DNA from: Phenylobacterium sp.
GTDB lineage: Bacteria; Pseudomonadota; Alphaproteobacteria; Caulobacterales; Caulobacteraceae
NCBI RefSeq assembly: GCF_025934275.1
Contig: NZ_JAICYI010000025.1
Location: forward strand, 1 to 45,732
DNA: 45,732 nt
Direction: 5' to 3'
Positions 16,611 through 24,349 of this stretch are shown here, piece after piece. Position numbers and translations under genes: made by a program. The first letter of the stretch is position 1. Every line of letters starts with the position of its first letter. The notes below the pieces were generated by a model. It saw only the letters and a list, made by a program, of their open reading frames with translations. It ran no database searches and was not told the DNA's origin.

Positions 16611-17318
16611 ATGACCCTCGCCGAGACCGCCCGCCAGGGCCGCCACCTGCTGATCGTCGACGACGACGACCGCATCCGCGAACTGCTCAAGGAGTTCCTC
16701 GCCCGCGCCGGATTCCGGGTGACCGCGGCGGCTGGCGGGGCGCCGGCCCGCAAGCTGATCGAGAGCCTGGCGTTCGACCTGGCGGTGTTCGACGTGATGA
16801 TGCCCGGCGAGGACGGCTTCTCGCTCACCCGCTGGCTGCGCGACCAGCGCGGACCGGCCGGGCGGACGCCGGTCCTGATGCTCACCGCCCGGGGCGAGGC
16901 CGGCGACCGGATCGAGGGCCTGAAGCTCGGCGCCGACGACTACCTGCCCAAGCCGTTCGAGCCCGAGGAGCTGCTGCTGCGCATCGAGGCGATCCTGCGG
17001 CGCACCCAGGAGCGGGCGCCCTCCGGCGGATCGCTCTCGCTTGGTCGCTGCCGGTTCGATCCGGATCGTGGCGAGCTCACCTGCGACGGCGACCGGGTGC
17101 GTTTGACCGAGGCCGAGGTGGCCCTGCTCCGCCAGCTCGCCCGCACGCCGCACGAGCCTGTCGATCGCCTCGAGCTGGCCCGCGGCTCGGTCGACCCCTC
17201 CGGCCGCGCGGTCGACGTCCAGGTCACCCGGCTGCGCCGCAAGATCGAGGCCGACCACAAGACGCCGCGCTATCTGCAGACCGTCCGCGGCGTCGGCTAC
17301 CTGCTGGCGCCCGACTGA
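16611..17318 (+). CDS. OmpR/PhoB-family response regulator (PetR-like)
   Basis: A 235-residue regulator. The receiver domain spans about 11-130 with acidic residues Asp17-20, phosphoacceptor Asp61 in FDVMMPGEDG, Thr92 and Lys114 in PKPFEP. A winged-helix DNA-binding domain fills the C-terminus (RLTEAEVALLRQLA ... VDVQVTRLRRKIE ... VRGVGYLL). The receiver closely resembles my recollection of Rhodobacter PetR. Its stop overlaps the sensor kinase start by one base. Target genes are unknown. Confidence 0.92.
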   Translation: MTLAETARQGRHLLIVDDDDRIRELLKEFLARAGFRVTAAAGGAPARKLIESLAFDLAVFDVMMPGEDGFSLTRWLRDQRGPAGRTPVLMLTARGEAGDRIEGLKLGADDYLPKPFEPEELLLRIEAILRRTQERAPSGGSLSLGRCRFDPDRGELTCDGDRVRLTEAEVALLRQLARTPHEPVDRLELARGSVDPSGRAVDVQVTRLRRKIEADHKTPRYLQTVRGVGYLLAPD

Positions 17319-18679
17319 TGCGCCTGGCGCCGCGCCGCGTGCTCGGCCGCTGGATCAAGCGGCAGATGCCGAAGACGCTCTTCGGCCGCAGCCTGCTGAT
17401 CATCGTCCTGCCGATCGCGCTGATGCAGATCGCCGTGACCTATGTCTTCTTCGACGCCCAATGGAAGACGGTGACCAGCCGCCTCTCGGAGGGGCTGGCC
17501 GGCGACATCGCCTGGGCGGTGGAGAGCTACAAGCAGGACCCGAGTCCGGCCGCCTTCGGCAAGATCTCCAAGCGGGCCGAGGACTCCATGTCGCTCTCCA
17601 TCGCCCTGCAGCCCGGCCGCAAGCTTCCCGCCAACCGCCGTGACGTCCCGGTGCTGGAAGAGCCGTTCCATGCCCCCATCGACCAGTCGCTGCAGCGCGC
17701 GCTGGACGACCGGCTGGACGACCCCTTCTGGTTCGACACCACCCGCTACCCGGCCTACGTCGACATCCGCGTGGCGGTTCCAGGCGGGGTGATGCGGGTG
17801 CTCGCGCCCCGCGACCGCGCCTTCGCCACCCAGGGCCACATCTTCGTGCTCTGGATGACCGTCGCCACGGTGCTGCTCACCGCGATCGCCATCCTGTTCA
17901 TCCGCAACCAGGTGCGCGCCATCGAGCGCCTGGCCAACGCCGCCGAGGCGTTCGGCCGCGGCGCCGACGCCCCGGCGTTCAAGCCGCATGGCGCCAAGGA
18001 GGTGCGCCGCGCCGCGCAGGCCTTCATCGCCATGAAGGGCCGTCTCCAGCGGCATATCGAGCAGCGGACGACGCTGCTCGCCTCGGTCAGCCACGATCTG
18101 CGTACGCCGCTCACCCGCCTGAAGCTCGCGCTGGCGCTCGCCGAGCCGTCCAAGCGGACGACGGCGATGAAGCGGGACCTCGCCGAGATGGAGCACATGA
18201 TCGACGAGTACCTGGCCTTCGCTCGCGGCGAGGGGGGCGAGGCGGTCGAGGCCGTGCGCCTGCGCGACATCATCGAGGAGGTCAGCGAGGGCGTCGTGCG
18301 GGCCGGCGCCCAGGTGAGCGTCGCGGCCGACCCGGAGCTCACCGCGAGGGTCAGGCCGAACGCCCTCAAGCGCGCCCTTTCCAACCTGGTCATGAACGCC
18401 GCCGCCCACGGCGAGCGCGTCGAGGTGGCCGTCCGGCCGACCGGCCAGGGCGGGGTGGAGATCGTGGTCGACGACGATGGCCCGGGCATCCCCGAGGACC
18501 GCTACGAGGAGGCCTTCAAGGCGTTCGGCCGGCTGGATGAGGCGCGCAACCAGAACACCAAGGGCGTCGGCCTCGGGCTTGCGATCGCCCGCGACGTCGC
18601 CCGCGGCCACGGCGGTGAGATCACCCTCGCGCGATCTCCGCTGGGCGGGCTCAGGGCCGTCGTGCGCCTGCCTGGGTGA
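17318..18679 (+). CDS. Sensor histidine kinase (EnvZ/PetP-like)
   Basis: A 453-residue inner-membrane kinase. Transmembrane helix 1 is about 25-45 and helix 2 about 175-196, flanking a periplasmic sensor of ~130 residues with no recognisable domain. A HAMP linker follows, then the H-box SVSHDLRTPLTRLKL with phosphoacceptor His259, N-box NLVMNAAAHGERV, G1 DDDGPGIPED and G2 GVGLGLAIARDVA. The layout and H-box are EnvZ-like. The start ATG overlaps the regulator's stop, so the two are coupled. The signal sensed is unknown. Confidence 0.92.
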   Translation: MRLAPRRVLGRWIKRQMPKTLFGRSLLIIVLPIALMQIAVTYVFFDAQWKTVTSRLSEGLAGDIAWAVESYKQDPSPAAFGKISKRAEDSMSLSIALQPGRKLPANRRDVPVLEEPFHAPIDQSLQRALDDRLDDPFWFDTTRYPAYVDIRVAVPGGVMRVLAPRDRAFATQGHIFVLWMTVATVLLTAIAILFIRNQVRAIERLANAAEAFGRGADAPAFKPHGAKEVRRAAQAFIAMKGRLQRHIEQRTTLLASVSHDLRTPLTRLKLALALAEPSKRTTAMKRDLAEMEHMIDEYLAFARGEGGEAVEAVRLRDIIEEVSEGVVRAGAQVSVAADPELTARVRPNALKRALSNLVMNAAAHGERVEVAVRPTGQGGVEIVVDDDGPGIPEDRYEEAFKAFGRLDEARNQNTKGVGLGLAIARDVARGHGGEITLARSPLGGLRAVVRLPG

Positions 18680-18687
18680 ATGAGGGG

Positions 18688-18721
18688 GGCAGGGAGGCCG
18701 ACGGACGCCGGCCTCCCTGCC
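18688..18721. terminator. Hairpin between convergent kinase and KGG genes
   Basis: A perfect 13-bp stem, GGCAGGGAGGCCG with CGGCCTCCCTGCC, surrounds an 8-base loop. It starts nine bases after the kinase stop and ends just before the end of the minus-strand KGG gene. There is no U-run on either strand, so it may act as a bidirectional but non-canonical terminator. Confidence 0.5.
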
Positions 18722-18728
18722 GGACCGG

Positions 18729-19004
18729 CTAGCGCCGCCCGCCGCCGGACGACTCGCCGCCCTTGCGGCCGGCCTCCGAGGCCAGGTTGCGATCCTGCGA
18801 GAAGCTGCGCTTGTCGTCGGGAACGCTCTCGCCGCCCTTGCGGCCGGCTTCCGAGGCCAGGTTGCGGTCCTGCGAGAAGCTGCGCTTGTCGTCGGGAACG
18901 CTCTCGCCGCCCTTGCGGGCGATCTCACGTTGCTTGTCCTCGTCCATTGCCGCGAAGCCGCGGTTGGAGTGGCCTGAGGACTGTCCGCCTTGCTGATTGG
19001 CCAT
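18729..19004 (-). CDS. KGG-repeat stress-induced protein (Con-10/GsiB-like)
   Basis: A 91-residue, highly hydrophilic protein with three KGG motifs. It opens MANQQGGQSSGHSNRGFAAMDEDKQ; the GFAAMD...REIARKGG segment is the family signature. It then carries two nearly identical 25-residue units (RKGGESVPDDKRSFSQDR-NLASEAG), followed by a final RKGGES and a Gly/Arg tail. Such proteins are hydrophilin-like, unstructured and induced by starvation or desiccation. GGAG lies seven bases before the ATG. A short upstream extension was rejected because it lacks a ribosome site. Confidence 0.88.
   Translation of the reverse strand: MANQQGGQSSGHSNRGFAAMDEDKQREIARKGGESVPDDKRSFSQDRNLASEAGRKGGESVPDDKRSFSQDRNLASEAGRKGGESSGGGRR
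18753..18902. repeat. Two 75-bp tandem repeats inside the KGG gene
   Basis: Units at 18753-18827 and 18828-18902 differ at only two positions I can see (GGCCTCC/GGCTTCC and GCGATCC/GCGGTCC). A third copy starts at 18903 but stops matching after about 16 bases. The period is 25 codons, so gain or loss of units keeps the frame. Confidence 0.9.
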
Positions 19005-19087
19005 GTTGGCTCTCCTTGCAACGTCCCCGGGGAGCGGGGATCGCGAGCCTAACCCCTTCAATAGAGCTTGGTTTCAGCTTGGCAGGA

Positions 19088-19117
19088 ATATAAGCTACAA
19101 TTTTACTGCAAAGTCAA
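19088..19117 (-). promoter_or_regulatory. Predicted promoter of the KGG stress gene
   Basis: On the minus strand, TTGACT (19112-19117) and TTATAT (19088-19093) are spaced by 18 bases, close to sigma-70 consensus. They sit in an AT-rich island that stands out in this GC-rich window. The gene start is about 84 bases downstream. I did not find a GGAAC/CGTT general-stress (EcfG) promoter in the leader. Confidence 0.5.
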
Positions 19118-19217
19118 AGCTTAATCGTCATACTATACAATAACGATGATATTTTCGTCTCCAGACAAAACAGACTTCACCTTGCGGTCGGTCGGGAAAG
19201 GGCGCTAAGATGACGGC

Positions 19218-19649
19218 ATGGGCCGCCTCGCCTTCGCCGTCCTCCTCGCCGTCGTCGCCTCGCCGGCCGTCGCAGCCGAACCGATCATGGGCCAGTGGCT
19301 CAACCAGGATCGCGAAGGGAAGGTGCTGATTGCGCCTTGCAGCGGCGCTCCGACACTGGTCTGCGGATCGATCACCTGGCTCAAGGAGCCGAAGGCCGAC
19401 GACGGCCGGCCCGTGCGCGACATCCATAATCCCGACCCGGCGCTCCGCAATCGGCCGGTGATCGGCGTCACCGTCATCCGGGACATGAAGCCGGACGGCC
19501 CGGGCCGCTGGACGGGCGGGCGGCTCTACGATCCGGAGACCGGCGGCAGCTACAGGGGCCGGCTGACGGCGCTGGGCGGCGGCAAGCTTAAGGTAGAGGG
19601 CTGCGTGCTGGTGCTTTGCCAGGCCCAGATCTGGACGCGCGCCGACTAG
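19218..19649 (+). CDS. DUF2147 secreted protein
   Basis: A 143-residue protein with a Sec signal peptide (MGRLAFAVLLAVVASPAVAA, cleavage after AVAA). The mature part is a DUF2147 domain: GQWLNQDREGKVLI..., CSGAPTLVCGSITWLKEP, then GRLYDPETGGSYRGRLTALGGGKLKVEGCV and a C-terminal WTRAD. It has four Cys that could form disulfides. Function is unknown; a small periplasmic beta-rich protein is expected. Its stop overlaps the stop of the convergent proC by four bases. Confidence 0.85.
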   Translation: MGRLAFAVLLAVVASPAVAAEPIMGQWLNQDREGKVLIAPCSGAPTLVCGSITWLKEPKADDGRPVRDIHNPDPALRNRPVIGVTVIRDMKPDGPGRWTGGRLYDPETGGSYRGRLTALGGGKLKVEGCVLVLCQAQIWTRAD

Positions 19650-20443
19650 CCGCCCAGCGCCTTCGAGCGCTTGACCGCGGCGGCCACCGCCTCGCGCAGC
19701 AGCGGCGCGAGGCCCCGATCGGAAAGCAGCACCTCGAGCGCCGCCTCGGTGGTGCCGCCGGGCGAGGTGACCTGCCGGCGGAGCTCGGCCGGCTCGCCGC
19801 CGCTCTCGGCGAGCAGCGCCGCCGCGCCGGTGATCGTCGAACGGGCGAGCCGGGCGGCCTGCTTGGCGGGCATCCCGGCCGCCGCCGCCGCGGCTTCCAG
19901 CGCCTCGACGAAGGCGTAGAGATAGGCCGGGCCCGAGCCCGAGACTGCGGTGGCGACATGCATCTGCGCCTCGTCGTCGAGGTCGACCACCGCGCCCAGC
20001 GGCTCGAACAGCGCGTGCGCCCGGGCGAGCGCCGCCGGATCGTCGGAATAGAGGCTGGCGGTTCCGCGGTTGATCGCCGCCGCCGTGGTTGGCATCACGC
20101 GCGCGATGGCCCGGCCGCCGAACTCCTTGCCAACGGATGCGGCCCGCACGCCCGCCATGCTCGAGACGATCACCGCATCGGCGGCGAGCCAGGCCACGTA
20201 CTCGGCGGCGATCTCCACCCACACCTGCGGCTTCACCGCCAGCACCACGGTCCGCGCCTGCGCGAGCTCGGCCTGCGGCGGATTGAGCCTGGCGCCCTCC
20301 AGCGCAGCCGCCAGCGCCGGCTGGCTGGGGGCCGGGTCGCAGATGATCAACTCGGCGGCCGCGAACGCGCCAGACCGGCGCCAGCCCTCCAGCATCGCGC
20401 CGCCCATGCGCCCGGCGCCCAGCATCAGGATCGGGGTGATCAT
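19646..20443 (-). CDS. proC: Pyrroline-5-carboxylate reductase
   Basis: ProC reduces 1-pyrroline-5-carboxylate to proline with NAD(P)H. The 265 residues match the family. The Rossmann motif LGAGRMGGAMLEGW is at 8-21, VLAVKPQVW is at the end of the cofactor domain, and the C-terminal dimer domain has AVSGSGPAYLYAFVEAL and TSPGGTTEAALEVL. The usual MPNTP segment reads MPTTA here, a conservative oddity that does not by itself argue against activity. It lies downstream of the YbjN gene on the same strand, separated by a repeat-containing gap. Confidence 0.93.
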   Translation of the reverse strand: MITPILMLGAGRMGGAMLEGWRRSGAFAAAELIICDPAPSQPALAAALEGARLNPPQAELAQARTVVLAVKPQVWVEIAAEYVAWLAADAVIVSSMAGVRAASVGKEFGGRAIARVMPTTAAAINRGTASLYSDDPAALARAHALFEPLGAVVDLDDEAQMHVATAVSGSGPAYLYAFVEALEAAAAAAGMPAKQAARLARSTITGAAALLAESGGEPAELRRQVTSPGGTTEAALEVLLSDRGLAPLLREAVAAAVKRSKALGG

Positions 20444-20459
20444 CGGCCCCTCAACCGCT

Positions 20460-20560
20460 CTTCCCGGCGAAAGCCGGACCCAAGCGGCCTCTCAGCCGTG
20501 ATCGGCCGAAAAGATCAATCCCAAACTCAGCATGGATCCCGGGCTCCGCCGGGACGAGCG
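20460..20560. repeat. Degenerate palindromic repeat pair between YbjN gene and proC
   Basis: TTCCCGGCGAAAGCCGGACCCAAG near 20460 and GGATCCCGGGCTCCGCCGGGACGAG near 20534 are inverted, imperfect copies of the word found at 8104-8130. Each can fold as a small hairpin. No gene-like frame lies within. Confidence 0.45.
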
Positions 20561-20565
20561 GGACC

Positions 20566-21069
20566 CTAGGCCTCGCCGACGGTCTCGAACATGCAGGCGG
20601 CGATGGCGTCCTGCGGCGACTTCGAGCCGCGCACCAGGAAGTCGAAGGCCGGATAGAAGCGGTCGGCGCACTCCAGCGCCACGTCGATCATGGCGGCGGC
20701 CTGCGCCAGGCTCGGCTGCTCGCCGGTCATCAGCGCCATGCCGTGCCGGAAGACGATCTCGCCGTCGTCCCAGACCTCGAAGTGGCCGAGCCAGACCCTG
20801 GGATTCACCGAGGCCAGCAGCTCGAACGCCGCCTGCCGCTGGTCCGGCGCGACGGTCAGGTCCATGGAGAGGCACAGCTGCAGGCATTCCCCCTCCGGGC
20901 GCCAGGCGAACCACAGCTCATAGTCCTTCCAGTCGCCGGCCAGGGAAAAGGCGAGGTCACCATCTTCTGTGCGGTCGAACGGCAGGTTCTCCGCCGTCAG
21001 CACGTGCTCCACGACATCGAGCGGATCGGTTCCGATCACGACGTTGTCGTCAGACTGGGTGGTGTCCAT
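20566..21069 (-). CDS. YbjN domain-containing protein
   Basis: A 167-residue cytoplasmic, acidic protein. The N-terminus places a DPLDVVEHVLTAENLPFDRTED helix-strand, followed by alternating strands and WLGHFEVWDDGEIVFRHGMAL, typical of the YbjN / type III secretion chaperone-like fold. C-terminal helices contain ECADRFYPAFDFLV. YbjN proteins are regulators or chaperones of unclear target. It is probably cotranscribed with proC downstream, though a 122-base repeat-bearing gap intervenes. Confidence 0.82.
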   Translation of the reverse strand: MDTTQSDDNVVIGTDPLDVVEHVLTAENLPFDRTEDGDLAFSLAGDWKDYELWFAWRPEGECLQLCLSMDLTVAPDQRQAAFELLASVNPRVWLGHFEVWDDGEIVFRHGMALMTGEQPSLAQAAAMIDVALECADRFYPAFDFLVRGSKSPQDAIAACMFETVGEA

Positions 21070-21213
21070 GAGACCCGAGGTCCTTTCGCTGCCGGCGAAA
21101 CCGCGGAGGGCGGCCTCGAATCGCCAGCGATACTGAAATTAATCTGCTTCGTGGCTTTAACGTCACCCGGTTCTTCCCTGGGGCGAGCCACATTCGCGTG
21201 TTTCTGTGGATGC

Positions 21214-21471
21214 TCAGGGGGCGTCCGCCGGCGGGGTGGGCGATTTCGTCGCGCCTTCGCCCTTCAGGGCCGCCACCTCGCCGCGCAGGGCGGCGATCTC
21301 GGCCTTGAGCGCCTCGATCTCCTCGCGCCGCACCAGGTCGAGCTCGGCGGCGATGCGGTCGACCTGGCTGCGGAACGCGGCCTTGGCCTCCTCGCTCGCC
21401 GCCTGGGCCATGCCCATGGCGGCCGTGGTCAGCTTGGCCATCTCGTCGAGGAACGGGTTCTGGGTCTGCAT
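21214..21471 (-). CDS. ubiK: UbiK (YqiC/BMFP) accessory factor
   Basis: An 85-residue protein with an amphipathic N-terminal helix (NPFLDEMAKLTTAAMGMAQAA) and a C-terminal coiled coil (EEIEALKAEIAALRGEVAALKGE), ending in a disordered Pro/Ala tail. This matches the UbiK/BMFP family. UbiK helps the aerobic ubiquinone biosynthesis complex in proteobacteria and can fuse membranes in vitro. The gene is divergent from lgt. Confidence 0.86.
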   Translation of the reverse strand: MQTQNPFLDEMAKLTTAAMGMAQAASEEAKAAFRSQVDRIAAELDLVRREEIEALKAEIAALRGEVAALKGEGATKSPTPPADAP

Positions 21472-21591
21472 CTCTCGGCTCTGCGGCGGCGGGCGGCGGC
21501 CTCGGATGATATATGGCCCCGCGGGGGGTGAAAGCGAAGGCCTTCTCGTCTAAAGCCTCTCGTCTGGCTGAACGCTGGAGCGTCCGATCCC

Positions 21592-22476
21592 GTGCCCTTT
21601 CCGGATTTCGATCCCGTCCTCGTGCACCTGGGGCCGCTGGCGATCCGCTGGTACGCGCTCGCCTATGTCGCGGGCATCCTGCTCGGCTGGCGCTACGCCG
21701 TGCGGCTGGTCAGGAACGCCGGCCTGTGGGCGCTGCGCGGCCCGCCCGCGACCGTCGAGCAGGTCGACGACCTGATCCTGTGGATCACGCTCGGCGTCAT
21801 CGTCGGGGGCCGGCTCGGCCACGTCGTCTTCTACACGCCGGACCTGATCTGGACGGACCCGCTGGAGATTTTCAAGACCTGGCACGGCGGCATGAGCTTC
21901 CATGGCGGCGCGCTCGGCGTGCTGATCGCCATCCTGGTCTTCGCCTGGCGCAACAAGCTGGATCTCTGGCGGCTCGGCGACGTGGTCGCCGCCAGCGCTC
22001 CGATCGGCCTGTTCTTCGGCCGCATCGCCAACTTCATCAACGGCGAGCTCTGGGGCCGGCCGACCACGCTGCCCTGGGGGATCATCTTCCCCGGCGCGGG
22101 GCCGGAGCCGCGCCATCCCAGCCAGCTCTACGAGGCGGCGCTGGAGGGGATCGTGCTGTTCCTTGTGCTTCGCTGGGCCACCCATTCCCGCAAGTGGCTG
22201 AACCGGCGCGGCGTGGTCATGGGCCTGTTCATCGCCGGCTATGGGCTCGCGCGCACGGCGCTCGAGAACGTGCGCGAGCCGGACGCCTACATGCCGCACT
22301 TCCCGCTCGGCCTGACCATGGGGATGCTGCTCTCGATCCCGATGATCCTGGTGGGCTGCTGGATCATCTGGCGCGGCCTGAAGGAGCCGCTGCCGGAGGC
22401 GCGCGCCGCCGCGCCCCCCGGGGCCGGGCCGACCCCCAAGCCCACCAAGGCCAAGAGGGCCGATGGGCCTGCGTGA
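21592..22476 (+). CDS. lgt: Prolipoprotein diacylglyceryl transferase
   Basis: Lgt transfers diacylglycerol from phosphatidylglycerol to the lipobox Cys of prelipoproteins in the inner membrane. The protein is 294 residues with about seven membrane segments. Signatures include WYALAYVAGILLGW, HGGMSFHGGALGVL (essential His) and GRIANFINGELWGRPT (the Lgt signature). Start is GTG at 21592 with GGAG some 14 bases upstream. The last 14 bases overlap the MidA-like gene. A Lys/Pro/Ala-rich tail extends beyond the usual C-terminus. Confidence 0.94.
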   Translation: MPFPDFDPVLVHLGPLAIRWYALAYVAGILLGWRYAVRLVRNAGLWALRGPPATVEQVDDLILWITLGVIVGGRLGHVVFYTPDLIWTDPLEIFKTWHGGMSFHGGALGVLIAILVFAWRNKLDLWRLGDVVAASAPIGLFFGRIANFINGELWGRPTTLPWGIIFPGAGPEPRHPSQLYEAALEGIVLFLVLRWATHSRKWLNRRGVVMGLFIAGYGLARTALENVREPDAYMPHFPLGLTMGMLLSIPMILVGCWIIWRGLKEPLPEARAAAPPGAGPTPKPTKAKRADGPA

Positions 22477-23518
22477 GCGGCTGGCGCGCCAGATCCGCGA
22501 GACCGGGCCGCTCACCGTCGCCCAGTACATGACCGCCTGCCTGCACGATCCGCAGTTCGGCTACTACGCCACGCGGCCGGCGCTGGGCGAGGACGGCGAC
22601 TTCATCACCGCGCCCATGGTCAGCCAGATGTTCGGCGAGCTGATCGGGGTCTGGGCGGCCTCGGCCTGGAGCCTGCTTGGCGAGCCGCCGCAGGTCCGGC
22701 TGGTCGAGCTTGGCCCAGGCGACGGAACGCTGATGCAGGACCTGCTGCGCGCGGCCCGCGCGGCCCCGGGTTTCCTGCGGGCCGCCGACGTCTGGCTGGT
22801 GGAAACCTCCCCGCCCTTGCGCACGCTGCAGTTGGAGCGCCTGGAGGACCGCGTCCGCTGGGCGGCCTCGCTGGCGGACGTCCCGGAAGGCGCGCCCCTC
22901 ATCCTGATCGCCAACGAACTCCTGGATTGTCTGCCCGCCCGCCAGTTCGTGCGCACGGCCGTGGGCTGGGCCGAGCGGCTGGTGGGCCTCGACCCCCAGG
23001 CGCGGCTCGGTTTCGTGCTTAGTCCCACGCCTGCGGCCGGCGTCTTGCCCGACGCCGCCGAGGGGGCGGTCTATGAGCAATCGGCGGCGCAAGCCGCGCT
23101 CGGCTCGGAGATCGGCGCCCGGGTGGCCCGCGACGGCGGCGCGGCCCTCCTCGTCGACTACGGGCGTGACGAGCCCGGCTTCGGCGACACCCTGCAGGCG
23201 CTCAAGGCGCACCGGAAGCTCGGCCCGCTCGCCTCTCCGGGCGAAGCGGACCTCACCGTCCACGCGGACTTTCCGGCGGTGATGGCGGCGGCCCGCGCCG
23301 AAGGCGCCGCGGCCGCGATCCTGACCCAGGCCGAGTTCCTGGCCCGCATGGGGATCGGCGCGCGCGCCGAGGCGCTGGTCCGCAGCCGGCCGGCGGCCGC
23401 GCCGCGGATCGGCCGCCAGCTCAATCGCCTGCTCGCCGCCGACCAGATGGGCGAGTTGTTCAAGGCCTGCTCGCTTCACGCGCCCGACTTCACGCCACCG
23501 GCCTTCGAGGACGCCTGA
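22463..23518 (+). CDS. MidA/NDUFAF7-family SAM-dependent methyltransferase
   Basis: A 351-residue class I methyltransferase. The N-terminus GPLTVAQYMTACLHDPQFGYYATRPALGEDGDFITAP and the SAM-binding LVELGPGDGTLMQDLLR are diagnostic of the NDUFAF7/MidA (DUF185) family. In mitochondria the homolog methylates an Arg of a complex I subunit during assembly, and a related role is likely here. The start overlaps lgt by 14 bases and pgeF follows six bases later. This lgt-MidA-pgeF order is familiar from alphaproteobacteria. Confidence 0.9.
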   Translation: MGLRERLARQIRETGPLTVAQYMTACLHDPQFGYYATRPALGEDGDFITAPMVSQMFGELIGVWAASAWSLLGEPPQVRLVELGPGDGTLMQDLLRAARAAPGFLRAADVWLVETSPPLRTLQLERLEDRVRWAASLADVPEGAPLILIANELLDCLPARQFVRTAVGWAERLVGLDPQARLGFVLSPTPAAGVLPDAAEGAVYEQSAAQAALGSEIGARVARDGGAALLVDYGRDEPGFGDTLQALKAHRKLGPLASPGEADLTVHADFPAVMAAARAEGAAAAILTQAEFLARMGIGARAEALVRSRPAAAPRIGRQLNRLLAADQMGELFKACSLHAPDFTPPAFEDA

Positions 23519-23524
23519 GCCGCC

Positions 23525-24292
23525 ATGGCCGACCTGCCCGTGATCGCCTCGCCGCTGCTCGACCTGCCAGGCGTCCGCCACGGCTTCTTCACGCGCCGGG
23601 GCGGCGTCTCGGCCGGCGTCTATGAGAGCCTGAACGCCGGCGCGGGCTCGAACGACGATCCCGAGGCGGTCGCCGAGAACCGGAGGCGCATCGCCGCTGG
23701 GTTCGGCTCTGGCGAGCTCGTCACCTGCTACCAGGTCCACTCGGCCACCGCGCTGGCCGCCGACGGCCCCTGGCCGGCCGGCCCGCCGCAAGCCGATGCG
23801 GTGGTGAGCGCCACGCCGGGCGTGGTCTGCGCGGCGCTGGCCGCCGACTGCGCGCCCATCCTGATCGCCGATCCGGAGGCCAAGGTGGTGGCCGCCGCCC
23901 ACGCCGGCTGGCGCGGCGCGCTGGCGGGCATCGTGGAGGCGACCGTCCGGCGGATGGAGGGCCTGGGCGCCGACCGCCGCTGGATGCGCGCCGCGGTCGG
24001 CCCCTGCATCGGTCCGGCCTCATACGAGGTCGGGCTGGAGTTCCGCGCCGCGTTCGTCAAGGCGGACCCTGCGTTCGGCCGCTTCTTCGCGAGCGGCGCC
24101 ACGGACGACAAGCGGATGTTCGACCTGCCGGGATTCGTGCTGGACCGCCTGCGCGCGGCGGGCGTCGAGCGCTGCGAGTGGGTGGAGCGCGACACCTGCG
24201 CCGAACAGACCTGGTTCTTCTCCAACCGCCGCGCGGTCAAGCGCGGCGAGCCCGACTACGGCCGGCTGGTCTCGGCGATCATGCTCGGCTGA
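23525..24292 (+). CDS. pgeF: Peptidoglycan editing factor PgeF (YfiH, DUF152)
   Basis: A 255-residue multicopper-like protein that removes wrongly incorporated amino acids from UDP-MurNAc precursors. The metal/active site triad is visible: His72 in YQVHSA, Cys109 in ALAADCAPILIAD and His126 in AAHAGWRG. The N-terminal HGFFTRRGGVSAGVYESLN and the closing CTYrich-like segment DTCAEQTWFFSNRRA complete the family. It shares the operon with lgt. Confidence 0.92.
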   Translation: MADLPVIASPLLDLPGVRHGFFTRRGGVSAGVYESLNAGAGSNDDPEAVAENRRRIAAGFGSGELVTCYQVHSATALAADGPWPAGPPQADAVVSATPGVVCAALAADCAPILIADPEAKVVAAAHAGWRGALAGIVEATVRRMEGLGADRRWMRAAVGPCIGPASYEVGLEFRAAFVKADPAFGRFFASGATDDKRMFDLPGFVLDRLRAAGVERCEWVERDTCAEQTWFFSNRRAVKRGEPDYGRLVSAIMLG

Positions 24293-24349
24293 GCGCGGCT
24301 TTCCGTTCCGTAACTTGCGCCAGCCGCTGCGCTCGGTAGGACGAGCGCC

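Noticed and set aside
18753..18902. Tandem repeats considered as a CRISPR-like array
   Set aside because: The units are contiguous without spacers, are in frame, and encode KGG protein repeats; no cas genes are nearby.
19121..19145. A possible CtrA site (TTAA-N7-TTAA) in the AT-rich island
   Set aside because: Only the first half-site TTAA is present; the bases seven further on do not match.
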